A stretch of 64,000 bases of DNA, from positions 744,001-808,000 of the forward strand of contig NW_002476353.1 in assembly GCF_000189635.1 (NCBI RefSeq), read 5' to 3'. Source of the stretch: Tetrahymena thermophila SB210 (Eukaryota > Ciliophora > Oligohymenophorea > Hymenostomatida > Tetrahymenidae). A program made the translations under genes and the position numbers. Positions 13,345-25,684 of the stretch are shown one piece after another; the first letter of the stretch is position 1, and each line of letters begins with the position of its first letter. The notes under the pieces are model-generated. The model was not told where the DNA came from, ran no database searches, and saw nothing but the letters and a program-made list of their open reading frames with translations.

Positions 13345-13358
13345 AGACAGACAGACAG
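13345..13358. repeat. (GACA)n microsatellite
   Basis: Three and a half GACA units in intergenic DNA. Tetranucleotide repeats of this sort occur several times in the window. Confidence 0.85.
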
Positions 13359-14138
13359 AAGGAGTTAAAATAAATTTATTAGTTTAAAAATAAGTTTTAT
13401 CATTCAAAAACTGTAAGTTATTGTAATTCAATAAAATTTCGCCAAAATTGGTAATTATCAAGTAGATTTTGCTTGATTCATTTAGTAGAAAATAAAAATA
13501 TGCTGTAAATGAATAAATGTATCTATCTATCAATATATTTATTTGATTTTTTTACTAACTTTGAATACACACAAAATTAATTAAGATATTAATAGGAATT
13601 TTGATAAAATATCTAAAAAAAATCAATTTTTGTGAGGTTTGATGTTTATCTGTTAGTTAGTTAGTTTGTTTGAATGAAGATGGATTGAGATTGAACAAGA
13701 AATAAATTATATATTTCGAAGAAATAATGTTTTAAATAGTAAATATGATAAGACACGTACTTTACATTTAAGTGAATATATTTATATAACATTTAATCTC
13801 TTAACTAATATCTTTTTCAAGGAGATAAATTTGCTAATCTATTGGATGCAATTACTAATTTATTTATTGAAATTCTAATTCTTGATGTTCAATATTTTAA
13901 GCTATATGTGCTATTTAAATATTTACAAAAGTAGATTTCATACTAATTGTAGAAGACTAAGAAGTAATATATTTATTTAGCTAATTTTGAACTTACTTCT
14001 TTTTGTCAATCTTTCAATTCACATAGATAAAGCAAAATACTCCATATGCATCTCCTTTACATTTAAGATATATAAACTAATATGCTGGATTCTCCGCTAT
14101 ATAAGTATATGTATGATAATTTTGAAAAGCTTATTTGC

Positions 14139-14591
14139 TCATATGAGACCGATCTTGTTGGCAAGGGTAAGAGAGTCAGAATCAGCAGCTAATCTGATGT
14201 AGGCCTTCTTGTTACCAGTGATAGTATTAAGGGTGTTGACGGATCTAACCTTAACGTTGTAGAGCTTTTCGAAAGCAGACTTAATTTAAGGCTTGGTAGA
14301 TCTGTTGTGGACGTAGAAAACCATAGTGTTTTCGTCTTCCATCTTTTTCATGGCCTTTTCAGTGGTCAAGGGGGTCTTGACGACAGAGTGGTTATCTAAG
14401 TGACCAGAAACCTTAAGGTGAGCTCTGACGGTTCTGGAGTACTTGGGAGCCTTAGCTAATTATAAGGTTTTGGGTCTGAAGAATCTAACACCAGTGTAGG
14501 TCTTGTGCTTGGTGATGGAAGATCCCTTCTTGGCAACCTTGGCGGTGTTCTTGGCCTTGTTAACAGCTTGAGTCTTGTTTTCCTTGTTCAT
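14139..14591 (-). CDS. RPL23A: 60S ribosomal protein uL23 (RPL23A)
   Basis: Intronless 150-residue protein of the large ribosomal subunit, located at the peptide exit tunnel where it contacts the signal recognition particle. The eukaryotic uL23 hallmarks are present: a basic N-terminal extension, then KAPKYSRTVRAHLKVSGHLD, VKTPLTTEKAMKKMEDENT, MVFYVHNRSTKPQIKSAFEK, LYNVKVRSVNTLNT and a C-terminus KKAYIRLAADSDSLTLANKI. The length is normal. Codon use is markedly more GC-rich and biased (AAG, ATC, GTC, ACC) than the neighbouring genes, as expected for a very highly expressed gene. Gln is still encoded by TAA at several positions. Start 14591 and TGA 14139-14141. Confidence 0.98.
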
Positions 14592-15687
14592 TTTTAATTT
14601 ACTTTTCTATCTAAATATTTTTTTTTCTTTTAATTTTTTTTAGTCTAATTTTCTTTTCTTCTTAATTTTATCTTTAATCTTTGAATTTTTTATTTTAATT
14701 TGTTTGCTCTTGTTTTCATCTCTTCATTAAAAAAGAGTTTTTATCATTCATATAAATAAATAAACAATTAAGGAAATCAATCCCTTTCCTTTCTATTCAT
14801 TTATTTATTAATTTATTATGAAGGTGTGTGTTATTATTTATATCATTCAGCAGCTATATCTGATAGCTAGTTATATTCATTTTTTAATCTTCTTTTAACA
14901 ACAAGGCATTCATTTTGATTGAATGAATGAATGCTCTTCCATTTTTGTATCTTCATTTATTTTTGTTAATTTATTGTTAAAAGCAAGCATATACTATTAG
15001 TATCTTTAAGTGTATTTTCATTCAAAGTGAATGGACATTCATGATATTTCTTATCATATATTCTATTTGTAATCATTTTATATTCATAAATATTTGTTTC
15101 TATTCATTTCTTTTTCTTGTTTTATACCCTCTATAGCATTTTTCCTTTTTATCAAGCCACTTTATTTATTTATTTATGGATGCAAACGCTTTTTAATCCT
15201 TTTATTTTTAAACTTTATCTATTATTATCTTTCTTTAATATGTTAATTTTTAAATTTTATAAAATAAATTATATTTATTTTAAATACATTTAATCAATTC
15301 TATTCCAACTTTAAATTATTTCTTAATTTAATTTTTTATAGATTTTTGAAACTTAGCTGCATAAACTCAACAAAGTTTAATAAATTATTTTTATTTTATC
15401 TATTTATGAAAGTTAGTTAGGAAATTTTTTAATTGCAAAATGAAAAATCTTCACAAAACTAAATAAATAAAACATTTTATATAAAATTATAAAAATCAAT
15501 AAATCTTAAAACATTAATGAAATTCTACACATTATATTAATTAGTTACATAATTATTAGTTTTAATTTGTTAATTCAATTTTTATTTTTAAAATTTAAAA
15601 TTAATACATTTATTTATTTGACTTCTTTTTTTTTGTTGTTCCTATACTTTTTTAAGTATAAATGATATTTAATTAACACAATTCATT
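14592..15687. other. Intergenic region upstream of RPL23A
   Basis: About 1.1 kb, T-rich directly upstream of the RPL23A start (polypyrimidine tracts 14600-14700). This may be part of the ribosomal-protein promoter or leader. No gene, RNA or strong repeat was recognised in the remainder. Confidence 0.5.
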
Positions 15688-17262
15688 TCATATCTCCTTC
15701 GCTTTTTTCTCTTCTTTGAAAATATTGTGGGATTGGATGTTCGAACTTTTACCACTAAATTACTTTTTTCCTGTTAGTGGACGAGGAATTTATTTTTGCT
15801 TTTTGACCAAGGCTGGAGCTTCGAAGTTTCTTTAATTGAATTCCTTCCCTGTGATTTCCTTTTATATAGCAATATTGACTCCATTGATCTTGAGATTTGA
15901 GATAATAGAATCAACAGGATCTGGGTTTTTGCGATTTAATCTCAGGAATACGCTTCCTCTTCCATTCGAACTCGAAGTAAATACTAAAACTTTATAGCCT
16001 TTTTGGACACAAAATCTTTTGAAATTTTCTTAGTCAAAGTGAGTTTTCATGTTTTTAAATTCTAATTACTAAATTTTTTCCATTTCTCCTACATGGATAA
16101 AAGTTTATTTTGGTGGCTTAGAATTATTTTCACCTAGTAATTCACTTCTAATTTCACTGAAATTATCCAAAATGTTTCCTTCCTCATAATTTGCAGGTTT
16201 ATCTTTATTGATGAGAACTCCTCTCTTGTATTCTGCTTAAAATGTATGAGTATCTAATACAGATTAAAGATTCTTGAAGTAACGCTAGCAAGCATTAATA
16301 TCTTTATTTTCTTTATCAGTTTTTGGATTGTATTTCCTACTATCAAATTGATCAATATTTGCATTGGTAGGCAAGAAAAGTTCTGATTTGTTATTAACCG
16401 TGCTTGTGTTTTTAGAAAAGTCAGCAGTTTTTTCGTTGTCGTGATTGGCATTCTAAGGTATTTAAGGAGTTTAACATCTTCCAAATAAGTTAGAGTAGTT
16501 ACGATTAGCCTTTCGAGCATCAATATCACTCTAAATTTACTACTAGAGATTTTGCTTTTAATCAGCTAATTACTTCATAGCAGATATTTGGCTTACTTAG
16601 TCTTCATTCATATTACTAATAATGTTAAATTTTTATTGTTTGTTTTAGTTATTTTCTGTTTAAACTTTCTCTTGATTTTTTTAAACTAGGCTATCTCCTT
16701 AAATTGAAGATTCTGTTTAAAATATATTATTGCTTGAATAATCTTAGAACTTTCTCTACTTAGCAAAATCTGGCTTATACTGATTTAGATCATTATTTGG
16801 TTTTGAAGAATTATCCCACCACATCGCATTGAATACCATTTATTTTTCTTTGTTATACTTTTTAGCTGAGTTCTATTGTTGTAGTTATTCTTCATTATCT
16901 TTTTTTATAACTGCTTGATTTGCGCTTTATTCTTCAGTTGCTGATTTGTTGCTTCTTTTTTTACGCTAAAGCATATCTCCATGCACACCAAATAGCTATT
17001 CTGAGGTCTAATCTTTCAATTACTATTGACCTTGCAATTTTCTAAATTGAGGAATTTCATCATAATCTGAAGAAAATATTTGTGATTTGTATGTGGGATT
17101 AATCTTTTTTTCCTCTCTCTTTTGTTATGGCTCAATTTCTAATATGTTAAATTTTTCATTTAATTATTATTACTCTACTTCTTCTAGGTCTTCGCCATCG
17201 TTAAAGATTCTGTGATGGTTGTGATTATTGTTGAAAACCTTTTTTTGAATTTTAGAAGTCAT
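15688..17262 (-). CDS. Hypothetical protein, 524 residues, low-complexity with conserved-looking C-terminal domain
   Basis: Intronless frame from ATG 17262 to TGA 15688-15690. The N-terminal 350 residues are polar, charged and Gln/Asn/Lys-rich, predicted disordered or coiled, starting MTSKIQKKVFNNNHNHHR. From about residue 400 the sequence becomes globular: FKNMKTHFDQENFKRFCVQK, GYKVLVFTSSSNGRGSVFLR, PVDSIISNLKINGVNIAI. The tail is basic (KKQKQIPRPLTGKKQ). No family was recognised. The pattern of a disordered arm with a short alpha/beta-like C-terminal domain suggests an adaptor, but that is a guess. A 91-residue standard-code ORF at 16254-16529 on the same strand is only a shifted frame inside this gene. 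Confidence 0.8.
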
Positions 17263-18149
17263 ATGTATATATTTATTTCTTTTGATAAATTAATTTGCTT
17301 TATTTATTAATTTGTTAACGAATTGTTGGATTTTAATTAAATATTAGATTTTTATCAATAATTTAAATTATTTCCACTAATCCTTTCAAAAAAATCTAAT
17401 ATTTGAAAATTTAATATTTTTTATTAAAAATGATAATAAGATTCTCTACAATTAATTATAAATTTGTGAAAAGATTTAAATTTTTATACAAAATATTGAC
17501 CAATTATAAAGATAATCTATAATTTCAGATTTTGAAATTTTAATAAATCAATTCCATATACTGAAGCTCTTTATATTTTTTATATATTTACAGATAATTT
17601 ATTTTATAATTGCTATATAAAATTTGCTGATTTATTTATAAATCTATTAATCTATCTACTCTCACCTTTCTATCTAATTTATTTTACAAAATAGTATTTC
17701 ATAAAAATATAAAATAATATAAAAATGAAAATATTAAATTATTTTGTTTAATCAATTTAAATTTAATTGCAAAAATTTTGAGTATACACTGAATTATTCT
17801 TATTACAATTAAAAATATATATGTATCTCTCTAAATTATAAGAACAAAACTGTTTTAATTTATAATTTTACCATTTTTATTTTCTATAATTTCTGAAAAA
17901 GTAAATTATTAACTTTTAATAAGTAAAGCAAAAATATTTTCCTAAAATAATATGAATTAAAAAAAAGATTCAGTTTTTGATAAATATATTATTAGGATTT
18001 ATAATATTGCAATTTGGTTATAATTTTTGATCAATTTAATTTTTGCATTTTAGAAAAACGACTACCAAATTTAAAAGAAAAATTAATAAATATTTTTAGA
18101 GTAGGGATTATTATAGTTTGTATTTTAAGTATCTGTAAAGTCTTAAATC
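17263..18149. other. Divergent intergenic region
   Basis: About 0.9 kb, almost pure A/T, between divergent starts. It must contain the promoters of the 524-residue orphan and of the PKD2-like channel. No recognisable motif was found. Confidence 0.55.
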
Positions 18150-21099
18150 ATGGCAAGCAAAATTAAGGTGAACGATGAAGAAAAGAATATAAAAAGATTA
18201 GTTGATTAAAAGAATTCGTTGCTTCTCAAACTTGATGATATTAAAAAAAAGATTGATGACAAATCTTAAAGGACTAAAAGACTGTAGGAAAAGAAAGATA
18301 ACTTATTAAGAGAAAATGAAGATATATAGAAATTCTATGATCGAATAGTCTTGAGAAAAGAAAAAAACCTTTTAAATTAACTACCTTTGGCTAACTTAGC
18401 TAACGAAAAAGCTGTAGATTTTAAACAGTTTATTAATAGTAATTGTCATTTAAATTTATATAAAATAGGAGGATGAAGATGAGAAAGAATTTTAGCTAAA
18501 ACTTGAAGATAAAATAGAATTCAATTTAGAATAGTATTTAACAGAGCTTGAGAACTCAATAAAGAGGGATATTAAAGAATAAACCCGCTTAATGTCAGGT
18601 GAAAGTTAATAAAATAATGAACTTTCTGAATATTAAAAGTCTAATACTAACGCTGTTTGTATAAAAAATATTATTTCAATGAGTAGGAAAAGTCCTTCAA
18701 ATGATGATAAATTGGGTGTAATTTATTTATTTATTTAATTAATTCATTATTCTAAATAAACAAAATAATTTTTTAAAAATAAAATTAGATTTATTATAAC
18801 ACGTTCAAAATTTTAAAGAAGACAAAAGTGAAAGAGCTTAAAGAAACAGCATTGAAATTTTGGGGTACTCAAAACTATCAAAAATAAGAAGTCTAAGATT
18901 AGTATGAATTAGTTGATTTGGAATGTAAAAATAAAATAAATGTTAGTTTTCATATCAAAAGAATCAAATTAAAAAATTTATTTATTTATTAGTGAACCCA
19001 ATAACGTAAGAGGATTAAGAAATTGATGCAATTCTTTAGAAGCTAACTGAACAGAAATTATCTACTTTGATACTCAGGAAAAAAAAACTTGAAGAAAAAA
19101 AAGTTATTGAGAACGACTCAAAATTAAATGAAAATAAAGAAGGAGGAGACAATGCAGATGGGAGCAAAAAGAAAAACTAGAATAAAGAAAAAGATTAACA
19201 AGAGCAATTAAAAAATAAAAAAAATGATATTATCAAAGCATTTGATAAATTTTTTTATAACCTTCCACTACTCAGATCATATTTTGCTTTTAAAGATTAA
19301 GATATTGTTGAAAAAACTAATTAAGATTAAACAAAAATAGGTTTATAAGTTGATGATTATTCTTGTGTTGCTCTCATATTAGTTGTGGTGCTCTATTCAC
19401 TCACTCTTTCTTCTATGTTAGCTTATGAAAATTTAAGAGTAAGCTTTGTCAATACTACAAAGCTAGTATATTACATGGATATTGATAACTACTTTGACAC
19501 TGCTTTTGTTAATGTGAATTCTTTTGAATCATTAACAAATTTTTTAGTTTAATCTCATTTCAGTATTTAGCTCTTCTAAACAAATTCATAACTTAGATAG
19601 AATTTTTCTGTATTAGGTAAGCTTCTAAATTTTATCTAAGTATTTATCACAAAAAACAATTAAATATTTCTTAGGTGCTATAAGAATGAGACAAGTGAGA
19701 ACTAGGAAAAGTAAATGTAGGGTAGATGTTCAGGACATCTAATGTTATTATACAGCTTACAACGAGTAGACAAAGGAAAAAAACCCAATAAATCATGGTA
19801 AATATGCATATGAGATATACTAAAATGTTTATCAATCAGGTACTTTAAGAAACATAGAAGGTTAGTTTGGTACTTATGATAGCAGTGGTTATATTTATGA
19901 TATCCCTCAAACTTTTGAATACAATGATTATACAGTAAGTATGCTTTAACTATTTAAGAACAATGTCCTTAATGATCCAAGTATAAGAGCTATTTTTATA
20001 CAATTTACCCTTATGAACGAAGAAGATGGTACTATGATATTCTTAGAACTTATGTGTGAAAATACAGCTTTTGGATTTTTCTCTTCATACACTTCAAAAA
20101 TTTACAAATCTATTGATGGTGCTCATACCTGCTCATTTGATCCTAAATTATATATTAACGTTTTATTTACACTATTTTACACTTACTAGATCATTCAATA
20201 TGGTTTTAGCTATGCTTTCTCTCTCATAGGAATCCTTAATTTAGTTATTTAAGTATTTATTTATTTATCTGTTTCTTAATAATGCTATCTTGATTCGTAT
20301 AGCTTAGGATACACTCCTACCTAAAACCAGTTTATCGATGTTGGGTCCAAAACATCAAATTATTAATTGATGGTTATGTAAATTATTTCTTTCACTCAAA
20401 GCTTAAGATATTTTTTCATTTTATTTATTTATTTGGCTCTAAAAATATTTTACAATTATCTTTCAAAATATTTTGACAAATCTTTAATTTAATTTAATTA
20501 GTTATTTTGTTCAAAATTAATTTAAATTTATTAAATTGGTGATAAAGGTATTAAAGTATATCTTGTGGGAGTTGCTTGCTTAGGTTAATATTTTTCTTAG
20601 AGTTTTTCAATTCTTTTAGAAAGATAATGTAGTCTATAAACCATGGAATATTTTCTTTGTACATCTCTATTGCATTCATTTTTGGGCTTTTATGCAGCTT
20701 TGCTTTAATTTATTTAAATATGTGGGGATAATGTATAAATTTATATTTTTTCGAACATAAATAACTTTAAATAAAATTTTTTTATCTTAATTAGGGATTT
20801 CTGCTGCAAACACTTTTATCAAAGCTCTATTTAGCTTGGTATTGATGATGATTGGATGCTATGATTTCTCACAAATAACTTATGATGGAACCGCCTTGAT
20901 TTTTTTCGTATTTGTCTTTTTCATTTTTTCTTTCTTCCTAATGAGTATAATCACTGTTCACCATATAGATGAGTACCGTTAGATTGTGTTACTTTATGGA
21001 GACGAGAGCTAAAATAGATATACATTAAAAGATAATCTTAGATGGCTAATAGTACTTTTACCAGATAAATATTAAAAATTAATTTTTGAATAAGAATGA
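18150..21099 (+). CDS. Polycystin-2-like (PKD2/TRPP) cation channel
   Basis: About 860 residues in seven exons. The cytosolic N-terminus (about 330 residues) is charged and coiled-coil-like. The first membrane segment is YSCVALILVVVLYSLTLSS. The extracellular polycystin domain carries the family signature LGAIRMRQVRTRKSKC and later DPSIRAIFIQFTLMNEEDGT. Further transmembrane helices follow. A pore-helix/filter-like stretch reads FSLVLMMIGCYDFSQITYDG and the last helix FFIFSFFLMSIITVHHIDEY, aligning with the family's LGDFD filter and final S6. Related ciliate and algal proteins sit in the ciliary membrane and carry Ca2+. The filter-like segment is diverged (IGCYDF). Introns are inferred where frame and GT..AG agree, for example one of about 47 nt near 20504-20550 and one of about 55 nt before residues EDEDEKEF. 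It converges on chitin-synthase gene A with only 215 bases between stops. Confidence 0.85.
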
Positions 21100-21314
21100 T
21101 TAAATTCAAAATATTTTCTTATTAAAACTCAATAAATAAAATAAAAGATATTTTTTTAGCTCAAAATTATTTTTGTTGTTTATTTATTTATTTAAAGAAT
21201 GTTTTATATTTTTAGAGAATATTTGTTAACAAAAAACATAATTAATATGCATTAATCTATAAATAAATATTAACTTTTTTAATAGCTGTTATCTATTTAT
21301 ATAATTAACATTTT

Positions 21315-24300
21315 TCAACTAAGATCACTTAAAATATTGTTATTTGAAGGTAAAATATTATTGGTATTTAATGTGCCACTTTCATTAGTTTTATCCTTTC
21401 TAGGTTTATCTCCACTAAAGAATCTGTGTTCTTTTTCCTAAATTTCTTCATTAAGGTTGCTGTTCATTCTTTCTTTCTTAATATGTCTCTTCTTGTTGCT
21501 CATCTTTATCATGAAGAATAAGAACTTTAACTCATACAAGACAGCTCCAACAACTCTGATAGCCAATTAACCTACGAAAACGACAGAAATACCAATCAAA
21601 ATAAAGGGCTTGACATATTAATATTAAGACTACTAGTCAAGGACTTGACTGGTTAAGAAAGTACCAAATAAGAATCCAAGAATAACATTGACAAGGAACC
21701 ATTTAGTAACGAAGCTGAATTTAATTTTTTTACTTACATCCTTTTAAGAGCTAGAAACATCTTTTTTCATATAAAAATAAATTTAATAACTAAAAAAAGA
21801 AACAGGGCTAATATTTTTAATTACCAGAACCTTTAGTACCCCAAGAAAGATCATCAATTCTACAGAAAGCATAAATCAAAAGTAAATGAATATATTATGA
21901 CTAATAGGCTACAAAATGAATAAAAGATTTTAACATTTCGCAAATTCTAGATAAATTGAAAATATATGGGACAAAGTTGATAAAGAAACCAACGACAACT
22001 AAGTAGCAGAAAGTCTTTTTAGTCCATCCATCATCACTCCAAGAACTTAAAACACCATCAGTTCCAAATCCAGACTCGTGTCCAAGTATGTATTTTTAGA
22101 TAGTAAAAATAGTAATTTGGATAATATAGATAAGCATAATAACATAAGCAATTATCATCAAAACACCTATTTTATAAATTTAAAATTATAACTTAGAAAT
22201 TGAAATTATTTAAATTAGTTTTTATAAAAAGATAAAAAGATTTGTTTGTTTGTTACCTAAATAAGCAGAGAGAGAATAGAATATCTAATGCATTTGCCTA
22301 TTTCTCGTATCGAATGATAAAGAGTAGAAAATAATCATTAAGACAACTAAAAAGTAAGAAGAAAGGAAGAGAGTAACAAAGAAAACTGCAAGTGCTGAGC
22401 CAGTATTAATAGCACCATCGAGAGTGACTGAACTAACATTGGTCATCAACATAATAAAAACGATTGTGAAGTAAACAGAGAGAGAGATATAACTCAAAGC
22501 CTTTACAAATAAAAAATAAAATGATTCTCTAAATAATTTTTTAATTTTTACATCATTGAGCCAAGCAAATGACATACAGAATTTGAAAAGGCACAACTCA
22601 AAAGCAGAGTGATTTGATTCATAAATTATACTTTTATTTTCTAAGCACTTTTAGATTAAAATAAAGAATTTAAGTATGCAAATTCCACTAAAAATTAGTT
22701 AATTACCATTCTTAAGGCGAAAGTAGAACCGTTAATCCATCTTCCTGTTTTTATAATAATTAATTTAGGGATTTTATTTAATATTTTTTTGTTGTAAAAT
22801 TTTACTTCTTTATGAAGTTAAAACCATCAGATTAGTGACAGGATCGACTCTAGCTTTGCAATTAGGCAAATAACGAAGAGTATATCTTTTTCCTCTTTTA
22901 GAGTAAATTTTCAAACAGAGAATTCTATCTTCTGCCAAGTTCATATTTTCTTGTTCTAGAGTTAATTCTTAATCTTTATCCAAAACACTGCTGAGATAAT
23001 CATCAAGAATACTTTCATTATCATCATCTCTCTTTAGCGCTTCCCATCTATAACCAGAGAAAGCACCAGGAAGCACCTAAATATAGCCGAATAGAGATTC
23101 AAAAGGCTTATCAATAAAGTGACCTTTATTATCAATTTAAGAATTAATAAAATCAATAAGTTGATAAAAATAAATTACCCATATTATATTCATACATTTA
23201 AGCTCTTTGTATGTTAAATACTCTTTAATACATATCTGCAATACAGTTAATTTCATTTTCATTGTAGTTATCATCTTTTCAAGAATAATAAAACAATTAA
23301 TATAAAAGTTGTATCAATATAATATCTAAATTACTTCTTTCACCACCTTCAGTATAAATATCTTAGAATTTTATACCCATAAAACCACAAACACCACCAA
23401 TATTCTTATCACTTTCCAAAGCTAAAAACATATTAAACATAGCTCTCTCATCAGGAACTAAACCACAATCTAATAGAATAGTATAGTCTGGATTGAAAAG
23501 TTCACAAAAACCGCAAAAGAACCACAAGTGACTTGATAATTTACCACCATTTTAATATTTAACGCAATGCATAATATTAAGAGTATCATCAGAATCCTTT
23601 ATAATTTATTGAGAATAGCTATTAAAAAATATAAATAAATTAAAAATTAATTACAAGGAATTCTTAGCTATCTCCGTCTTCTCCTCCAGATGTGGCTTTT
23701 TGAAGTCTATGTCTCATCTAGTAGAGGCTTAATTAATTAAATAAAATATTATTTAATTAAAATTATTTAATTTTTTTAAAAATTGCTTACTAAGCATTAT
23801 TTGCTTTATCTTTGAGATACTTTCCTGCTTCTTCTTTCTTTTTGTAAAGAAATTCTGACTTTTGTTATTCTAAAGTTCTTTTGTCATCACGATTTTCAAT
23901 TTTATAGTCATTAAATCCTTTCATTAATTTAGAATCAGAATTCATTTCTTTGAAATCATTTGACTTAATTTTTTCAACATCTAACTTAGAGATTTTAAGA
24001 TTATAACAATATTCATCATACTCTTATCTCATAGTTCTTCTTTGTTCACTTTATCTTTAAGTCTTTACAACTTCATCCCAGGTACTATTTAGGTTTACAT
24101 AATAAATCTTAAGTTTGAATTTTATTTTAAAGTTGATAAAAAATAAATTTTAGATATTAATTTAATAATCCTAGCAAGTATGATTTAAAGAATTGAGCTG
24201 TATTTTTTTCTCAATTCATAAAAAATAAAAATGTATTTCGTTTTAGAATTCACAAAATAAATGTTATATTACCTAAAGTAGTCTAACATACTGTCATCGC

Positions 24301-24933
24301 TATCTTTACTAGCATTCATTCTATCAATACCATCATACACAACAATGACCAAAATTTCATTATTAGAGATATTACATTCTTCTTTAAAAGTTGAAATGTT
24401 GCTAACTATACCATCTAATGTTTCCTCTAATTTTTATTTAAAGAATCAAATAAGATATGATAAGTAAGCTATTTTTTTATTCAAATTTATGTAAGTTCAA
24501 TTATGATACCTAGTTCTTTACGTGGTTCATTATACATGGTAACGCAAATAATCATTTTAGGTTTGATGCAGATACCATCGTTAAATCTGTTAAACAATGA
24601 AACTAAACCATTTTGAACTCCTACCTTCAGAACCTATTCAACGCTAAGGCTTTCTTATTCTAAGGACTGGAATTTTTTGTTTTAAATATCGTTTGCCCAA
24701 TTTTATTATGTCAAAGTTCTTGAAGAAAGCTTAAAAGAATTGTTTTAACCCTCTAATAATAATCATAGAATAAGGTTAATAAATAAGTATCGAAATCATT
24801 ATATTTATGTTAAATTGATTTGTAAAGCATATTAAATAATTTTACTAGCTAACTAGAGCTCTATGGGCTATAAAATCTTTTTTATTCTGTCTGTAGACAC
24901 GTAAGTATTGTCGTGAATAACAGTCTTATTCAT
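21315..24933 (-). CDS. Chitin-synthase-type glycosyltransferase, copy A
   Basis: Processive family-2 glycosyltransferase with many membrane helices, roughly 900 residues. Motifs in order: KMIICVTMYNEPRKEL (nucleotide-sugar site), VIVVYDGIDRMN, YTILLDCGLVPDERAMFNMF, GGVCGFMGIKF, LPGAFSGYRWEAL, NLAEDRILCLKIY with the catalytic acid, and SQRRRWINGSTFAL, the product-binding box. The QRRRW box is split by an intron after QR. The C-terminal half has about seven transmembrane segments, for example FVKALSYISLSVYFTIVFIM, and a polar tail. The family makes chitin from UDP-GlcNAc at the plasma membrane; the true product here is unknown. It has at least eight introns. Start 24933 gives MNKTVIHDNTYVS; TGA at 21315-21317. 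Copy B lies upstream in the same orientation. Confidence 0.9.
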
Positions 24934-25684
24934 TTTGACAGCTTATAAAAATTTTTGACTTAATTGAATATTTTTTTTAATATTTTTTATGAAATATCAA
25001 ATTTATTGGATTTATTTAATTTGGATTTTTGATAGAGGTATTGGATGGAGAAAAAAAATTTTGTGTTGTTTTAAAGTTAAGTGGTAATTCTTGTAATGTC
25101 TACACAATAAACAAATCAAACAAACACTAATATTTGCCTACTATTTTAATTAATTGAATGATAAATAATAGGACAAACTTAAACAAAAAATTAAATGAAT
25201 AATCTAACTTGAGAAATTAATTAAATTATTTATTTTATTCTTATTACGATTTCTTTCATAAGAAATACTAGCGTATTATCATCCCTCATTTTTTTTTACA
25301 CTCTATATCTATTAATTCTATATTCTTTTTCTTTATATAAAAAATGAGAAGCATTTTTGCATATTGTTATGTTAACTTGCATCTTATTTTAGTAAATATT
25401 TCAAAAATAAATATAAATTTTGTTGTTTTTTAAATAGTACGCAAAATTATAATCAAATCCTTAATTTAGTGAATAATTATGTTTTTTGCTCAATTTAATT
25501 AATTTTATTCTGATAAGGTAAGTATACTGATTAATACTAACAAAAATAAATTTATATATGAAATAATATATAATATTAATTCAAATTTAACTCTTATTTT
25601 CTCAATACTTTCTTCTAACTAATTCTGAGAGTGTTAAAGCATTTATTTGATTAAATACTATATTTAATCCCTTCAATAGTGCTT
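24934..25684. other. Spacer between the two chitin-synthase-like genes
   Basis: About 750 bases of AT-rich DNA holding the copy A promoter and copy B terminator. No relic of a third copy and no RNA gene were seen. Confidence 0.55.

Larger units (their letters stand above)
12425..14138. other. Long convergent intergenic region with microsatellites
   Basis: About 1.7 kb between two convergent genes. It contains a TA dinucleotide run (12679-12699) followed by TC-rich DNA, and a GACA run (13345-13358). There are also two loosely similar blocks near 12540-12720 and 12900-13060, both with a sequence like 'aatgacgaattaa..aagttattcaata', suggesting an old local duplication. No supported gene was found. 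Confidence 0.55.

Noticed and set aside
13987-14202. 71-residue plus-strand ORF
   Set aside because: Its 3' part is antisense to the end of RPL23A and the rest is AT-rich intergenic DNA; no homology recognised.
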